Part shown: in pieces, positions 41,745 to 52,900 of the stretch
How positions within the stretch are numbered: position 1 is the first letter of the stretch
Layout: each line of letters begins with the position of its first letter
From: Mixophyes australis
Lineage: Eukaryota > Chordata > Amphibia > Anura > Limnodynastidae
Direction of reading: 5' to 3'
DNA: 64,000 nt
Assembly (NCBI GenBank): GCA_036250195.1
Contig: JAVHZZ010000003.1
Location: forward strand, 15,359,004 to 15,423,003
Translations under genes and position numbers: made by a program
The notes under the pieces: generated by a model
The model's input: only the letters and a program-made list of their open reading frames with translations
The model's database searches: none
What the model was told of the DNA's origin: nothing

Positions 41745-44700
41745 CTACTGAGGCAAGATGTCGTCCTCATCCTCATCCTCTGATTCCTGGCCCCCTTCAG
41801 TGTGTACTTCCTCATCCTCACACATTATCAATTCGTCCCCGCTGGACTCCACAACCACAGGTCCCTCTGTATTATCTGGAGGGCAGTGCTGTACTTGATT
41901 GAGGAATTGATAATTCATTTTTATGAACATCATTTTTTCAACTTTCTGAGGAAGCAACCTCCTTCGCCGCTCACTGACAGGTTCCCCGCTGCACTAAAAA
42001 CTCTTTCCGAGTACACACTGGAGGGGGGACAACTCAGGTAAAATAGAGCCAGTTTGTACAGGGGCTTCCTAACTGCCTTTTTTTCCTGCCAGTAACAATA
42101 TGGACTGTCTGACATGTCTACTTGGATGGTGTCAGCAAAGTAATCCTCCACCATTTTTTCAATTGTGACAGCATCCAATGCAGCGACAGTAGACATGTCT
42201 GCAATGGTTGGCAGGTCCTTCAGTCCAGACCAGATGTTCTCAGCATCCCCGCCAGCGGGTCTTTTAGAAAAACTGAGCTTTTTCCTCGCAGCCACAGGTG
42301 TTGAAGAAAATGAAGGAGGAGCTGTTGGCATGTCACGGTCCTCTTCAGAGGACAATCTCCTGACCAGCAGGTCTTTGCACCGCTGTAGACTTGTGTCCGC
42401 CGGAAACAGAGACACAACATATGCTTTCAACCGAGGATCCAGCACGGTGGCCAGAATGTATTCCTCTGACTTTAAAAGAGTGACCACCCTCGGATCCTGG
42501 CAAAGCGTACGAAGGGCTTCATCCACAAGAGCTACATGCTTTGTTGAATCGCAATGGTTTACCAGCTCCTCCCTCACTTTCTCCAGCTGCTTCTGCAACA
42601 GCCTGATCAGGGGAATCACCTGACTCAAGCTGGCAGTGTCGGAACTGACTTCTCGTGTGGCAAGTTCAAACGGCTGCAGAACCTTGCACAACACGGAAAT
42701 CAGTCTCCAGTGCGCTTGACTCAGGCGCATCCCCACTCCTTTTCCTATGTCGTAGGCAGGGCCGGATTTACCAGTAGTCAACCTAGGCAATTGCCTAGGG
42801 CCCAGCGGTCCCCAGAGGGCCCTCCCAGGGCTAGCGGTGAGACCAACCTTTAAAAATGGGCCGCTACTTATGGGCCAGTGCTATGTGCTTGCACCCCTGG
42901 GCTAAAGTTTTCCAGCCAGGGCCTGAGTAGGGGTATATGTTATGCTAAAAAACTATAGCGCTATGGATTTTTTCAGGGAGGGGGCCCCAAACCAGTATCT
43001 TGCCTAGGGCCCCATGTGGTCTAAATCCGGCTCTGGTCGTAGGTGGCTGTGTAGGCTTGAATGGCCTTTTGCTGCTCATCCATCCTCTGCAGCATATAGA
43101 GGGTGGAGTTCCAGGGCGTCACAACCTCTTGTTTGAGGTGATGGCAGGGCAGGTTCAGATTTTTTTGATGTTGCTCGAGACTGCGGTAGGCACTGGCAGA
43201 ATGCCGAAAGTGTCCAGCAATTTTGCGGGCCACCACAAGCATCTCCTGCACACCCCTGTCACTCTTCAGGTAATGCTGCACCACCAAATTAACGGTGTGG
43301 GCAAAACATGGGACGTGCTGGAAATTGCCCATATGTAATGCCCGCACAATGTTACTGGCGTTGTCTGACACCACAAATCCCCAGGAGAGTCTAAGTGGGG
43401 TAAGCCACTGTGAGATGATTTCCCTCAGTTTCTCTAAGAGGTTGTCAGTGTTGTGCCTCTTATTAAAACCTGTGATACACAATGTTGCCTGTCTTGGCAC
43501 GAGCAGCCGTTGTGGAGATGCTGCTACTGATGCAGCTGCTGCTGTTGCTGCGGAAGGCGATGCATCTACCCAGTGGGCTGTCACAGTCATATAGTCCTTC
43601 GTTTGCCCTGAACCACTTGTCCACATGTCCGTGGTTAAGTGGACAGTGGGTACAGCCGCATTTTTCAGAGCACTGAGGACACTTGTTCGTACTTCTCTGT
43701 ACATCTTTGGTATCGCCTGCCTAGTGAAGTGGAATCTCAACGGGATTTGGTACCGGGGACACAATACCTCCATCAACCGTATAAATCCCACTTCACTGAT
43801 GGCGGACACCGGATGCACGTCTAACACCAACATTGCTGTTATTGACGCAGTTATCCGCTTTGCCATAGGATGACTAGTGTCGTACTTGGTGCTCATCGCA
43901 AATGACTGTTGGACGGTCAATTGTTTTGTGAAAGACGTAGCGTTCTTACGACTTCTCCTCTGGGAAGATGACCGACTACCAGCAGCAACAGCAGCAGTGG
44001 CAGTAGTAGGCGTACCGCTGCAGAATTCCTCGGATGAATCCCGGATTGAAGAGGACTCAGTCTGCTGGTGACATGGACTGCAGGACTAAATCTGATGGAG
44101 ATCGTGGAGGAAGTTGACGAGGTGGGTGTTGGTGGTGTGTATCCAACAGGACCAAGGGATTTAGGTGTCCCTGGACTGCTGACGGTCCTAGCCCCAGTTC
44201 CTGAACTAATCACTGAACTATGAAGGTTATTCAGGTGACGTATAAGGGAGGATGTCCCTAGGTGGCCAAGATCCTTACCCCTGCTTATTTGAGCTTTACA
44301 TAAGCTACATATGGCCATACATTTGTTATCCAGATTCGGATAAAAATAACTCCAGACCGAAGAGGTGCATTTCTTGGTCTTATGACCAGGCATGACGATG
44401 GGCTTTTTCATCCCATGGACATCAACTTTTTCCACCCCTGGTGCCTCATTTAAAATAACCACATCAGCATCCTCCTCGTCAAGTTTCTCCTCAGCGCCAG
44501 CTACATCAATAGCCTCATTGACACCTTGATTATCCAAATCTGGATCTACACTGTGGGTGATCCTTCCAGCATATGCAGAGGGTGTGCTGCAAATGGTGGA
44601 TGGAGTCACCTCTTCCCGTACAGTGATGGGAAGGTCAGGCTTCGCAACCACCAACACCCTTGGACTCGCCTTGGGGATTTGTGATGTCATCTGTTTAGAA

Positions 44701-45144
44701 GGCAGAGTTGTTTGCTGTGTTGTTGCTGACAGCATAACTCTTTTCAATTTTTTGGAGGGGGGGAGGAGGAGGGCTTAAATCCTTGGGTGAAGCTGAACCA
44801 CTAGTCCTGAACATGGTCCAGGGCCTAAGCCGTTCCTTGTCACTCCGTGTCGTAAATGGCATATTGGCAAGTTTACGTTTCTCCTCAGATGTTTTCAATT
44901 TTCTTTTTTTGCTACTTTTAGTGAACTTTGGGTTTTTGGATTTTACATGCCCTCTAGGAGATTGGGCATCGCCCTTGTCAGACGACGTTGATGGCATTTC
45001 ATCGTCTATGTCATGACTAGTGGCTGCAGCTTTAGCATTAGGAGGAAGTGGGTGTTGATCTTTCCCTACTTTATCCTCCAAATTTTTGTACTCCTTTATA
45101 TGCAGCACAAGAGAGCGTACCCCTAAGCCACACACACTCGGCAA
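41745..45144 (-). pseudogene. hAT (ZBED-type) transposase, all domains present, broken
   Basis: Reading the minus strand downwards: a basic N-terminal region (45144-44695, KSSKKRKLKTSEEKRK). Next a BED zinc finger (about 44390-44230: SVWSYFYPNL, CSLCK, LIRHLNNLH; C-x2-C and H-x4-H ligands). Then the catalytic core (43920-43036) with LTTDMWTS (first Asp), FVVSDNASNIVRA and CFAHTVNLVV (CxxH motif). Then the alpha-helical region and C-terminal dimerisation block (42749-41930) with LALFYLSCPPSSVYSERVFS, and finally an acidic tail (41957-41745). Breaks: frameshifts near 44740 (by a G run), 43930-44000 and 41955, and the 279-bp insertion at 42757-43035. Removing that insert plus one TSD (287 bp) puts the two flanking pieces in the same frame. 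In life it would cut and paste the transposon; this copy cannot. Confidence 0.88.
42757..43035. mobile_element. hAT-type MITE, 279 bp, inside the transposase gene
   Basis: The ends CAGGGCCGGATTTACC and AAATCCGGCTCTG are inverted repeats. The perfect 8-bp TSD gtcgtagg lies at 42749-42756 and 43036-43043. It contains caacctaggcaattgcctag and cagcggtccccagagggccc, words typical of this group of small vertebrate hAT elements. Its insertion interrupts the transposase just after the catalytic core. Confidence 0.92.
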
Positions 45145-45339
45145 AGCCTTTACAAATTATCTGCGGCACAGGAGAGTACCACTGGATTGGAGTTATACAG
45201 CAGTACCTAGTATTTTTAAACTAATTTTGTTATATTTTTTTACAATTATTTTTGGATAATTTTTTAATATTTTTTTAAAATATTTTTTTTATAATTTTTT
45301 ATTTATTTTTTAAGAACTTTTGGATAATTTTGAAATAGA

Positions 45340-46167
45340 ACAGAGCACAGGACACAGGCAGCACCACTGGACTCAGCAGGACAGAGCACAGGACACAGCA
45401 CCACTGGACTCAGCAGGACAGAGCACAGGACACAGCACCACTGGACTCAGCAGGACAGAGCACAGGACAAAGCACCACTGGACTCAGCAGGACAGAGCAC
45501 AGGACACTGCATCACTGGACTCAGCAGGACAGAGCACAGGACACAGCACCACTGGACTCAGCAGGACAGAGCACAGGACAAAGCACCACTGGACTCAGCA
45601 GGACAGAGCACAGGACACTGCATCACTGGACTCAGCAGGACAGAGCACAGGACACAGGCAGCACCACTGGACTCAGCAGGACAGAGCACTGGACAAAGCA
45701 CCACTGGACTCAGCAGGACAGAGCACAGGACACAGCACCACTGGACTCAGCAGCACAGAGCACAGGACACAGCACTACTGGACTCAGCAGCACAGAGCAC
45801 AGGACACAGCACCACTGGACTCAGCAGGACAGAGCACTGGACAAAGCACCACTGGACTCAGCAGGACAGAGCACAGGACAAAGCACCACTGGACTCAGCA
45901 GGACAGAGCACAGGACACTGCATCACTGGACTCAGCAGGACAGAGCACAGGACACAGCACCACTGGACTCAGCAGGACAGAGCACAGGACAAAGCACCAC
46001 TGGACTCAGCAGGACAGTGCACTGGACAAAGCACCACTGGACTCAGCAGGACAGAGCACTGGACAAAGCACCACTGGACTCAGCAGGACAGAGCACTGGA
46101 CAAAGCACCACTGAACTCAGCAGGACAGAGCACGGGGCGGGGCATCACTGGAAACAGCAGGACAGAG
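45340..46167 (+). repeat. 37-bp tandem array of the large hAT, about 22 units
   Basis: The unit is ggacagagcacaggacacag plus caccactggactcagca, with variants that carry a 4-bp insert or ctgcatcactgg. The open frame at 45320-46114 (HRTKHHWTQQDRAQDTAPL...) is produced by the array. The array resumes for about 30 bp right after the LINE (53718 on), so the LINE landed inside it. Upstream (45215-45315) there is a very AT-rich T-run stretch. Confidence 0.92.
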
Positions 46168-46222
46168 AGAGGAGGTGTTTTGTTTCAGCTCTGACTTCCA
46201 GAAGCCTGCAGGGTAAAGTTCT

Positions 46223-49200
46223 GTGCCTAGCCCAGCCTTGATGGAGGATCCTGGGGGGGGAGTGGAGGAGAGCCCCCAGGCTTCTGGGCCTATGGAGTTA
46301 TGTATGGAGAATAATACTACCAGCCGGCCTGATATCAACCGGGCCACGTATCTGGTCCCTCCAACTGAAGGGGTTTCCCCGGGATCTGTGGATGTGTTTT
46401 CCCTAAGCATGATGGAGGAGATGGACGTACACCCAGGGCCTAGTGAACTTACCAGGCCTAAGCTATCCCGTATGAAGTCTAATACGGGGGGGCAGGAGGT
46501 GGAGATGTGTACCCTGACTCCAGTGAGGCAACTGGGGCCCGGGGTGAAACTGTCAGCGGGGTTGAACATGCAGCCGTGTGTGGACCTGGAAACCCTGCAG
46601 CCTGTGCTGATACAACAGGCTAGGGGAGGATCCTCCCGTACGGGACCCAGGATGGGGTCTGGAGGGGCCCGGGAGATCCAGGCATCTGACTCTGTGATGC
46701 AACAGGATTCGGGATCGGGTGAGGTGGAGGACGGGCCTAATATGGCGGTGGATCCGGCAACAGTGTGTCTGCCCGATTCGGAGGACAGTGAGCCAGATGA
46801 GATGGAGATTGGTGCTCAGATCAAGACACTGGAACTGGAAATCAGCGGTCTTGACAGACTTATCACTAAAAAGAGAAAGAAAAAGAATCGCGCTTTTAGC
46901 CGCGACAGAGCGATGTACTCGACGGAGATTGAAGAGCTAGCCGAAACCCTGAAAGAAAAGGAAGAATTGCTGGTTAAATTAAAAGTGATTAAACAGGCAA
47001 CGTTCCTAGAAGACTCAGCGCCGCTGCCTCCAAACATGGCGGCCGGGTCGCAGGAGGTAACCGAAGATGGCGGTCTCTACAGCGAGATCCGTGTGTTAGA
47101 GGGTGAGCAAAGGTCGGTGAAGGGCCAGGTAGGAACCGAAGGTGTCCCCGGTGGGTGTACAGTGCGGGCTTCTGTAGGGGGGACCGTATTGTATTCCCAG
47201 CCGCCCGCGGCTTTTCCGGAAGATACCGGAAGTGATAAATCGGCCCAGAGACCGGTAAGCTCCATGATCCCTTCGGACTCAAAGAATGTTAAGATTAATG
47301 TAATAAAAGCAATACATAGCGGTAATGTGGCAGCAGCTGAGGCGGGGTCTGATCCAGGGAGTACCAGGGTGGTAGCCTGTGACACAGCAGCTGTGCTGTC
47401 CTCCGTGGCGCAGTCTCGCTGTCGGCCTGACCCAGCGATCCCGATCAGTACATCCGTTGCTGACAATGCTAATGCTACTGATAATGCTAATATTATTGAT
47501 TGTGCTAATGTAGCTGATAATGCTAATATTACTGACAATGCTAATGTCACTGGTAATGCTTGCGTTACTGATAATGCTAATATTATTGACAATGCTGGTG
47601 TAGTTATCAATGTTACTGACAATGCTAAAATTGCTGATAATGCTAATGTCGCAGATAATGTTGATGTTACTGATAATGCTAACGTAGCTATTAATGTTAC
47701 TGACAATGCTAATATTGCTGATAATGCTAATGTCGCAGATAATGTTAATGTTACCGATAATGCTAATGCTACTGATACGGTTGGAGTAGTTAAAAATGCT
47801 GTCTCGGTGTGTACAGATGAGAGGGTGGTTGCGATTGAGCATAAGGAGCGGGGGGGTAATTTGAGGAGTGAACTCAGCCCGACTCAGGCCAAAATCATTG
47901 ATACTACATATGGTCCCTTATGCATAACAGACAGAGCCAGGAAAGCGGCTGCTTTAATAGAAAGTGCGTCTAAGACTATGCCTAACATGTTGGTTGGTGG
48001 TGATGTACTAGTGAGCAGTTCTGGAGTCTGTATGACAGCCTCAGAAGAGGCAGGCCCTTCATCGCGTCAAAACTTGTGGGGGGGTAGCAGTCTTAGGGTA
48101 CAGGGAGATATTGTTGTCCAGGGCTCGATTATGAGGTCAAAAGATCCTCTCCCGGGGCCAAGTACAAGTTCTCTCCCGGGGTCAGGCCAGGTAGATCCAA
48201 GTTCCCTCCCGGGGCCAAATACAAGTCCTAAGAGTCCTCTCCCGGGGCCAAGTATTCACCCAGGGCTGATGTCATATGCGGGTGCAGTATCTAACTTAGG
48301 TTTAAGGTCCAGTATGAATACCCAGAATATAGGGCCTGGCCCAACGGCGGCTCAGCCCTTCAGGCGTCGCAACGTTGTACAACTAAAATATATGGGGAAA
48401 GACCCCCCTAACAGACCAGATTTTTTTAAAATTTTCCTAGAGTCATTTAAGTTTGTCCCAGCGGATCTCTTTGCCTGCATTCACCCTGTTAACACTGCGG
48501 AGTATGATGTAAGCTTCGTGTCATATCAGGGCCTGCAGACTTTCTGGAGCAGGTGGGGTGGGTGCAGGTCGAGAGATCCATGGGTTAATTATAAGGCTAT
48601 CGCCATAACTCGCCAGGAGCGAGTTAAAATTACTATATTGGTAAGAAACGAGTCTATACCAGCAGCGGACCTTGGGTTTTGGGTGGGGAGATTTGCAAAG
48701 ATGGTTTCGCCTCTGGTCAAAGTGCCAGACCCAAGTCATGGCGTCTGGGGTGGTGGATGGTCCACCACAGTAGATCTAAAATGCACGGAGGCTGGCCTAG
48801 TACACTTGCCGTCTGCATCTTTCATTGGTCGTGATAGGATCCAATGTTTCTACCCGGGCCAGCCGAGGATGTGCCACAGATGTGGGGACTACCGCCACCT
48901 CAGTGCCAACTGTCCCCAACAAAAGTGTGGGCATTGTGGGGGCAATGGCCACGAAACCAGGACATGCAACCAAATCAGGTGCAATTTATGTGGCACAATA
49001 GGCCACCCCTTCAGTAAGTGCCCCCATGCGGCTCATAACGCCGCGGTTACAGATGAAGAAATAATGAGGGCAGTCGAGGTGGTAGAAATGGTGGAACCAG
49101 TGGAGAAACCGGCAGAACCCATGGAAAGTCCTGCTCCTCCGCCAAATCCCCCGTCCCTTGTAACTAAGTTATCAGTACCTTCGATGGCCAAAGTTCAGAC

Positions 49201-49924
49201 AAATGAATGGTCCAGGCAAAAGAGCAAAAGCAAGAAGAAGGGTACGGGGAAGGAAGGGTTAGTTCTATCAAACAGGTTCCAGTTCTTGTCAAGCGAGGAA
49301 GAAAGTATGGAGGAGGGGGAGATTAGGGTGAATAGGGAAGGTGCTTTAGTCCAAGTAACCAGGCAAAATAGGAAATCACAAAAGTCAAGGGACCTGCCTT
49401 TAGGGGAGATAGCAAAAATAATGAGAAAGACCAGTGTCAGGAAAACTGCTAGGCTCTATTTGAAGGATAAGGTGACAACCCCATCTGGGCCTCTTTCCGT
49501 AGAAGACCTAGTTCCCCCCTTGATACAGGATCCCTCCCCTGGCCATCCCATAGAAGCCGGCCCCCCTAGTGGGGTGCCAGAGTCCCCGGTGGTGAGAGAT
49601 CGGTCTTCAGGGAGTGACCCGGTCCTTGTTCCTCAGAGTCAGGATCCTCCCGTGTGTCCTGTACCTCCTAATCAGAAACCCCTTGAGGTCCCCCATAGCA
49701 AACCCTCTGGTTTGCCTCATGATCCGGTTAAGTTGTTGGGAGCAGGGCCCCTGGGTGGCGGTGATCCTGGTGGGTCAACGGGTAGGATGCTAGGGTCAGG
49801 CGGAGTCCCTCCCTTGGGGGAAGAAGTTGTCCTCAGGGGGGAGGAGTCTTTGCAGGCAGGCCTTAGTTATAAAAGGTTTGGCTCCTCTGATGAGGATTCA
49901 GGGAGGAAAATAAAAAAGAAGTGA
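46223..49924 (+). CDS. LINE ORF1 protein: coiled coil, repeats, three zinc knuckles
   Basis: Intact frame of 1233 codons, long for an ORF1. In order: an acidic/proline-rich N terminus. A predicted coiled coil with a basic cluster at about residues 195-255 (ALKTLELEISGL-like heptads, KKRKKKNRAF, EELAETLKEKEELL). A low-complexity tract at about 413-520 built from NANVTDNANITDNA-like units encoded by gataatgctaat. Short PLPGPS repeats at about 640-680. A globular region at about 715-880 that could be the RRM-like fold of L1-group ORF1. Then three CCHC knuckles at 884-933 (CHRCGDYRHLSANC, CGHCGGNGHETRTC, CNLCGTIGHPFSKC), followed by a charged tail. Known role of the family: RNA-binding chaperone of the retrotransposition particle. 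The RRM assignment is inference. It ends 29 bp before ORF2. Confidence 0.85.
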   Translation: MPSPALMEDPGGGVEESPQASGPMELCMENNTTSRPDINRATYLVPPTEGVSPGSVDVFSLSMMEEMDVHPGPSELTRPKLSRMKSNTGGQEVEMCTLTPVRQLGPGVKLSAGLNMQPCVDLETLQPVLIQQARGGSSRTGPRMGSGGAREIQASDSVMQQDSGSGEVEDGPNMAVDPATVCLPDSEDSEPDEMEIGAQIKTLELEISGLDRLITKKRKKKNRAFSRDRAMYSTEIEELAETLKEKEELLVKLKVIKQATFLEDSAPLPPNMAAGSQEVTEDGGLYSEIRVLEGEQRSVKGQVGTEGVPGGCTVRASVGGTVLYSQPPAAFPEDTGSDKSAQRPVSSMIPSDSKNVKINVIKAIHSGNVAAAEAGSDPGSTRVVACDTAAVLSSVAQSRCRPDPAIPISTSVADNANATDNANIIDCANVADNANITDNANVTGNACVTDNANIIDNAGVVINVTDNAKIADNANVADNVDVTDNANVAINVTDNANIADNANVADNVNVTDNANATDTVGVVKNAVSVCTDERVVAIEHKERGGNLRSELSPTQAKIIDTTYGPLCITDRARKAAALIESASKTMPNMLVGGDVLVSSSGVCMTASEEAGPSSRQNLWGGSSLRVQGDIVVQGSIMRSKDPLPGPSTSSLPGSGQVDPSSLPGPNTSPKSPLPGPSIHPGLMSYAGAVSNLGLRSSMNTQNIGPGPTAAQPFRRRNVVQLKYMGKDPPNRPDFFKIFLESFKFVPADLFACIHPVNTAEYDVSFVSYQGLQTFWSRWGGCRSRDPWVNYKAIAITRQERVKITILVRNESIPAADLGFWVGRFAKMVSPLVKVPDPSHGVWGGGWSTTVDLKCTEAGLVHLPSASFIGRDRIQCFYPGQPRMCHRCGDYRHLSANCPQQKCGHCGGNGHETRTCNQIRCNLCGTIGHPFSKCPHAAHNAAVTDEEIMRAVEVVEMVEPVEKPAEPMESPAPPPNPPSLVTKLSVPSMAKVQTNEWSRQKSKSKKKGTGKEGLVLSNRFQFLSSEEESMEEGEIRVNREGALVQVTRQNRKSQKSRDLPLGEIAKIMRKTSVRKTARLYLKDKVTTPSGPLSVEDLVPPLIQDPSPGHPIEAGPPSGVPESPVVRDRSSGSDPVLVPQSQDPPVCPVPPNQKPLEVPHSKPSGLPHDPVKLLGAGPLGGGDPGGSTGRMLGSGGVPPLGEEVVLRGEESLQAGLSYKRFGSSDEDSGRKIKKK

Positions 49925-49953
49925 GTTGTTACTACTGTCTAAAACTCTGAAGG

Positions 49954-52900
49954 ATGGCTTCCCAGCCCATTAGATTTTCCACTATTAACGTGGCATCTAT
50001 TCTTTCCGAACGAGCTCGTTATCTGGCCTTTGATTTTTTCAGCACGGTTGAGGCTGATTTTTTATTTTTGCAGGAGACCAGATTAGGTCAACTAGCCGAC
50101 CTACATAAAGCCAAAAGAGAGTGGAGGCGTGGGCCCTCCTACTGGTCTCTTGCGGCTGAGCCGTACGGTGGGGTGGCGGTGCTTTTTACCGGCATGATAA
50201 CCATCCAGCGAGTCATTGAGCTTGAGGTAGGTAGGTGCATGGTGATAGATGTCAAACTGAGGGGGCATGACTTAAGGCTGATTAATATTTATGGACCCCA
50301 AACAAAGTGGGGTCGGAAATGCCTCTTCAGCGCCATAAAGCCATACCTTTTTACAGCCCGGCAGATAGTCTTTGGTGGTGATTTTAACACCGTCACTAGG
50401 ACAAAAGACAGGGGAGGTTCAAGGACTTCTCTGGGCTATGATTCCCTTTTTTTAGTAAGTATGGTCAGGCAGGCTGGTCTGGTGGATGCACACATTCGTC
50501 ATTTTCCAGACCACACGGGTTTCACTTTTTATAGAGGTAGTTGTAGGTCTAGGATAGATAGGTTTTTTGTTAAGGAGAGCTCGAAAACCTTGGCTCCAGA
50601 GCTGAGGCCGGTAGAGTTCTCCGACCATGTTTACCTATCTATGTCCTTGAATGCTTCGGAGACTCTTCGGAAGGGTAGGGGTCTTTGGCGCCTGAACTCT
50701 AAGCTCCTAGAGGAGGAGTTGATAAGACAGTCTTTTAGGGACTTCTTTGAATCCCAGGAATCACTTTTGGAGGCAGGTTGGAGTAGGTCTGAATGGTGGG
50801 AGATGCTGAAGAAAAGGACCCAGAGCTTTTTTCGGGGCCTTGTAGCCAGAAATAACTTGTTAAAAGAGAGCACCTACATGGCACTGAGGAAAAAACTTGG
50901 GTTCTTGATCTCTGGCCAGGGGGATAGTGGGGAGATCCCCCGGGTGAAGGCTCAGATGAGAGAGATACAGTATGACCGGTATGCATCCTTGGTTCTGGAG
51001 AGGGATTATGGGAGGTACCATTCGCCCGATCCTTTCCAGAGCTGTAGGAACTCGGTAGATGCTAAGGAGGTGAGGGGCTTGCGCGATGCTGAGGGTGTCC
51101 TTAGGGAGGAGAAGGAGGGCATTCTTGGTGTTGTGCGGTCCTTCTATTCCGATCTCTTATCGGAGAAGTCACTTGACAAAGAGAGGATGGACCAGTTTTT
51201 GAGGGAAACTCCTGGCCTTGGTGATTTTAGCGGCCTGCTTGAGTCCTTGGGCGATGAAATAACGGTGGACGAGGTCAGGATGGCGATAGATGGTTTATCT
51301 GTCAAGAAAGCCCCAGGCCCAGATGGTCTTACATCTGAGTTCTTTAAAATCTTTGGGGACATCCTGGCTCCGCGTCTCGTGGAGGTTTTTAATGAGAGCC
51401 TGGGCAGAGGTTTATTGCCTCCCTCCATGAGGGTCTCTGCCCTTATCTTACTGTCCAAGGGGAAAGATCAGTCATGTATTGAGAACTGGCGCCCCATCGC
51501 TCTTCTCAATACTGACAGGAAGATTCTGGCGAAGGTGCTTTTTAATAGAGTGATGCAGGTTTCCGGCCAGTTGCTCTCTCCTTCTCAGCACTGCACTGTG
51601 AAGGGCCGAAGCACTTTCAGTGCTGTCCTGACGGTGCGGGAAGCCTTTGAGCGGTGCCGTGCGGAGAAGTGGGGGAAGTACCTTTTAGCCTTAGATCAGT
51701 CGAAGGCTTTTGATAGGGTAAATCATGAGTACCTTTGGGCTCTACTTCTGTGGTATGGTCTTCCAGTGCGGGTGGTGAATTGGCTCCGTACCATTTATAG
51801 ACAAGCCGAGAGCTTCCCTCTTGTGAATGGTTGGGTGGGTCAGTCCTTTGAGGTCAGCTCTGGAGTAAGACAAGGTTGTCCCCTGAGCCCCCTCCTGTAT
51901 GTGTTTGCCATAGATCCCTTCGTCAGAAGGGTTGGTGGTAGCTCGTTGGGAGGTGTGCTGTTGGGTCCGGAGTGCCCCTTGAAGGTAGTGGCCTACGCTG
52001 ATGATGTTACTGTTGTCTTGTCGAGTTCAGCGGAAGCTGAGGAGGTAACGACTCTGGTCCGTGGGTATTCTGAGGCCAGTGGCTCATTAGTAAACCAGGA
52101 AAAGAGTAAAGTTTTCTGGATGGGGGAGGAGGTTTGTGAATTCAACCTTCCAGACAGTCTTCCCCGGGCGAGTGAGAAGATCAAAATTTTAGGGATTCAT
52201 TTTGGCCCTGGTGATTATGCCAAGCAAAATTGGGAGTTAAGGCTGGAGGAAGCTTCCCGGAAGGTAGTGAGCTGGAAGAGGTGGAAACACTCTCTCCGGG
52301 AAAGGGTGGACCTGATCAAGACCTTCCTGATCCCGGTATTCCTGTACATCAGCTATGTGTGCCTTCTGCCGGAGTCTTTATGGTCTAGGGTTTATGCAGT
52401 TTTCTTCCAGTTACTCTGGGGGAATAGGCTGAATCTGGTCAAGCGGGCTGTGACCTACCGACTGAGGAAGGATGGGGGCCTGGGTATGATTAACCCTGTG
52501 CTGTTCTTTATGTCAACCTTTCTGAAGTTGCACCTTAGTAGTCTCCTAGTTGAGACCCCTCCTCAGTGGGTGGGAGGCTTCAGGGTATGGGTGGATCCCT
52601 TCCTCGGTGCATGGGGGAGGCACCGTTAAGAGTTTCCGGGTCCGGCATGGGTATCTCCCGACCTACGTTTCCTTGGGATTGAAGGTGACAAGGCGTTGGG
52701 GCTTAGGGGCGGGGGAAGTTGGGAGCTCTTCTAGAAGGGAGTTGGAGAAGAGAGTCCTGCACTCCCACTTTTGGGTTCCGCTGTCACTGAGAGACTGCCC
52801 AGGTGATGTGAGTTCGGTGGGGCTTTCCTTGATTAACTCGAGGAGAATCCCGTTGAAGCTTCAGGACATTGCCTGACTCTCCTTTCACGGGAGACTTTAT

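Noticed and set aside
41745..45144. Domesticated host ZBED gene
   Set aside because: The frame is broken several times, is interrupted by a MITE, and lies between hAT ends with a TSD, so it is a dead transposase rather than a preserved host gene.
45320..46114. 264-codon Gln/His/Thr-rich open frame upstream of the LINE ORF1
   Set aside because: It is the translation of the 37-bp tandem array of the hAT transposon, which resumes behind the LINE; it is not an extra LINE protein.
46223..49924. Retroviral or LTR-retrotransposon Gag, because of the zinc knuckles
   Set aside because: The neighbour ORF2 has an AP-like endonuclease before the reverse transcriptase, with no protease, RNase H-integrase order or LTRs; this is a non-LTR LINE of the Tx1 type.
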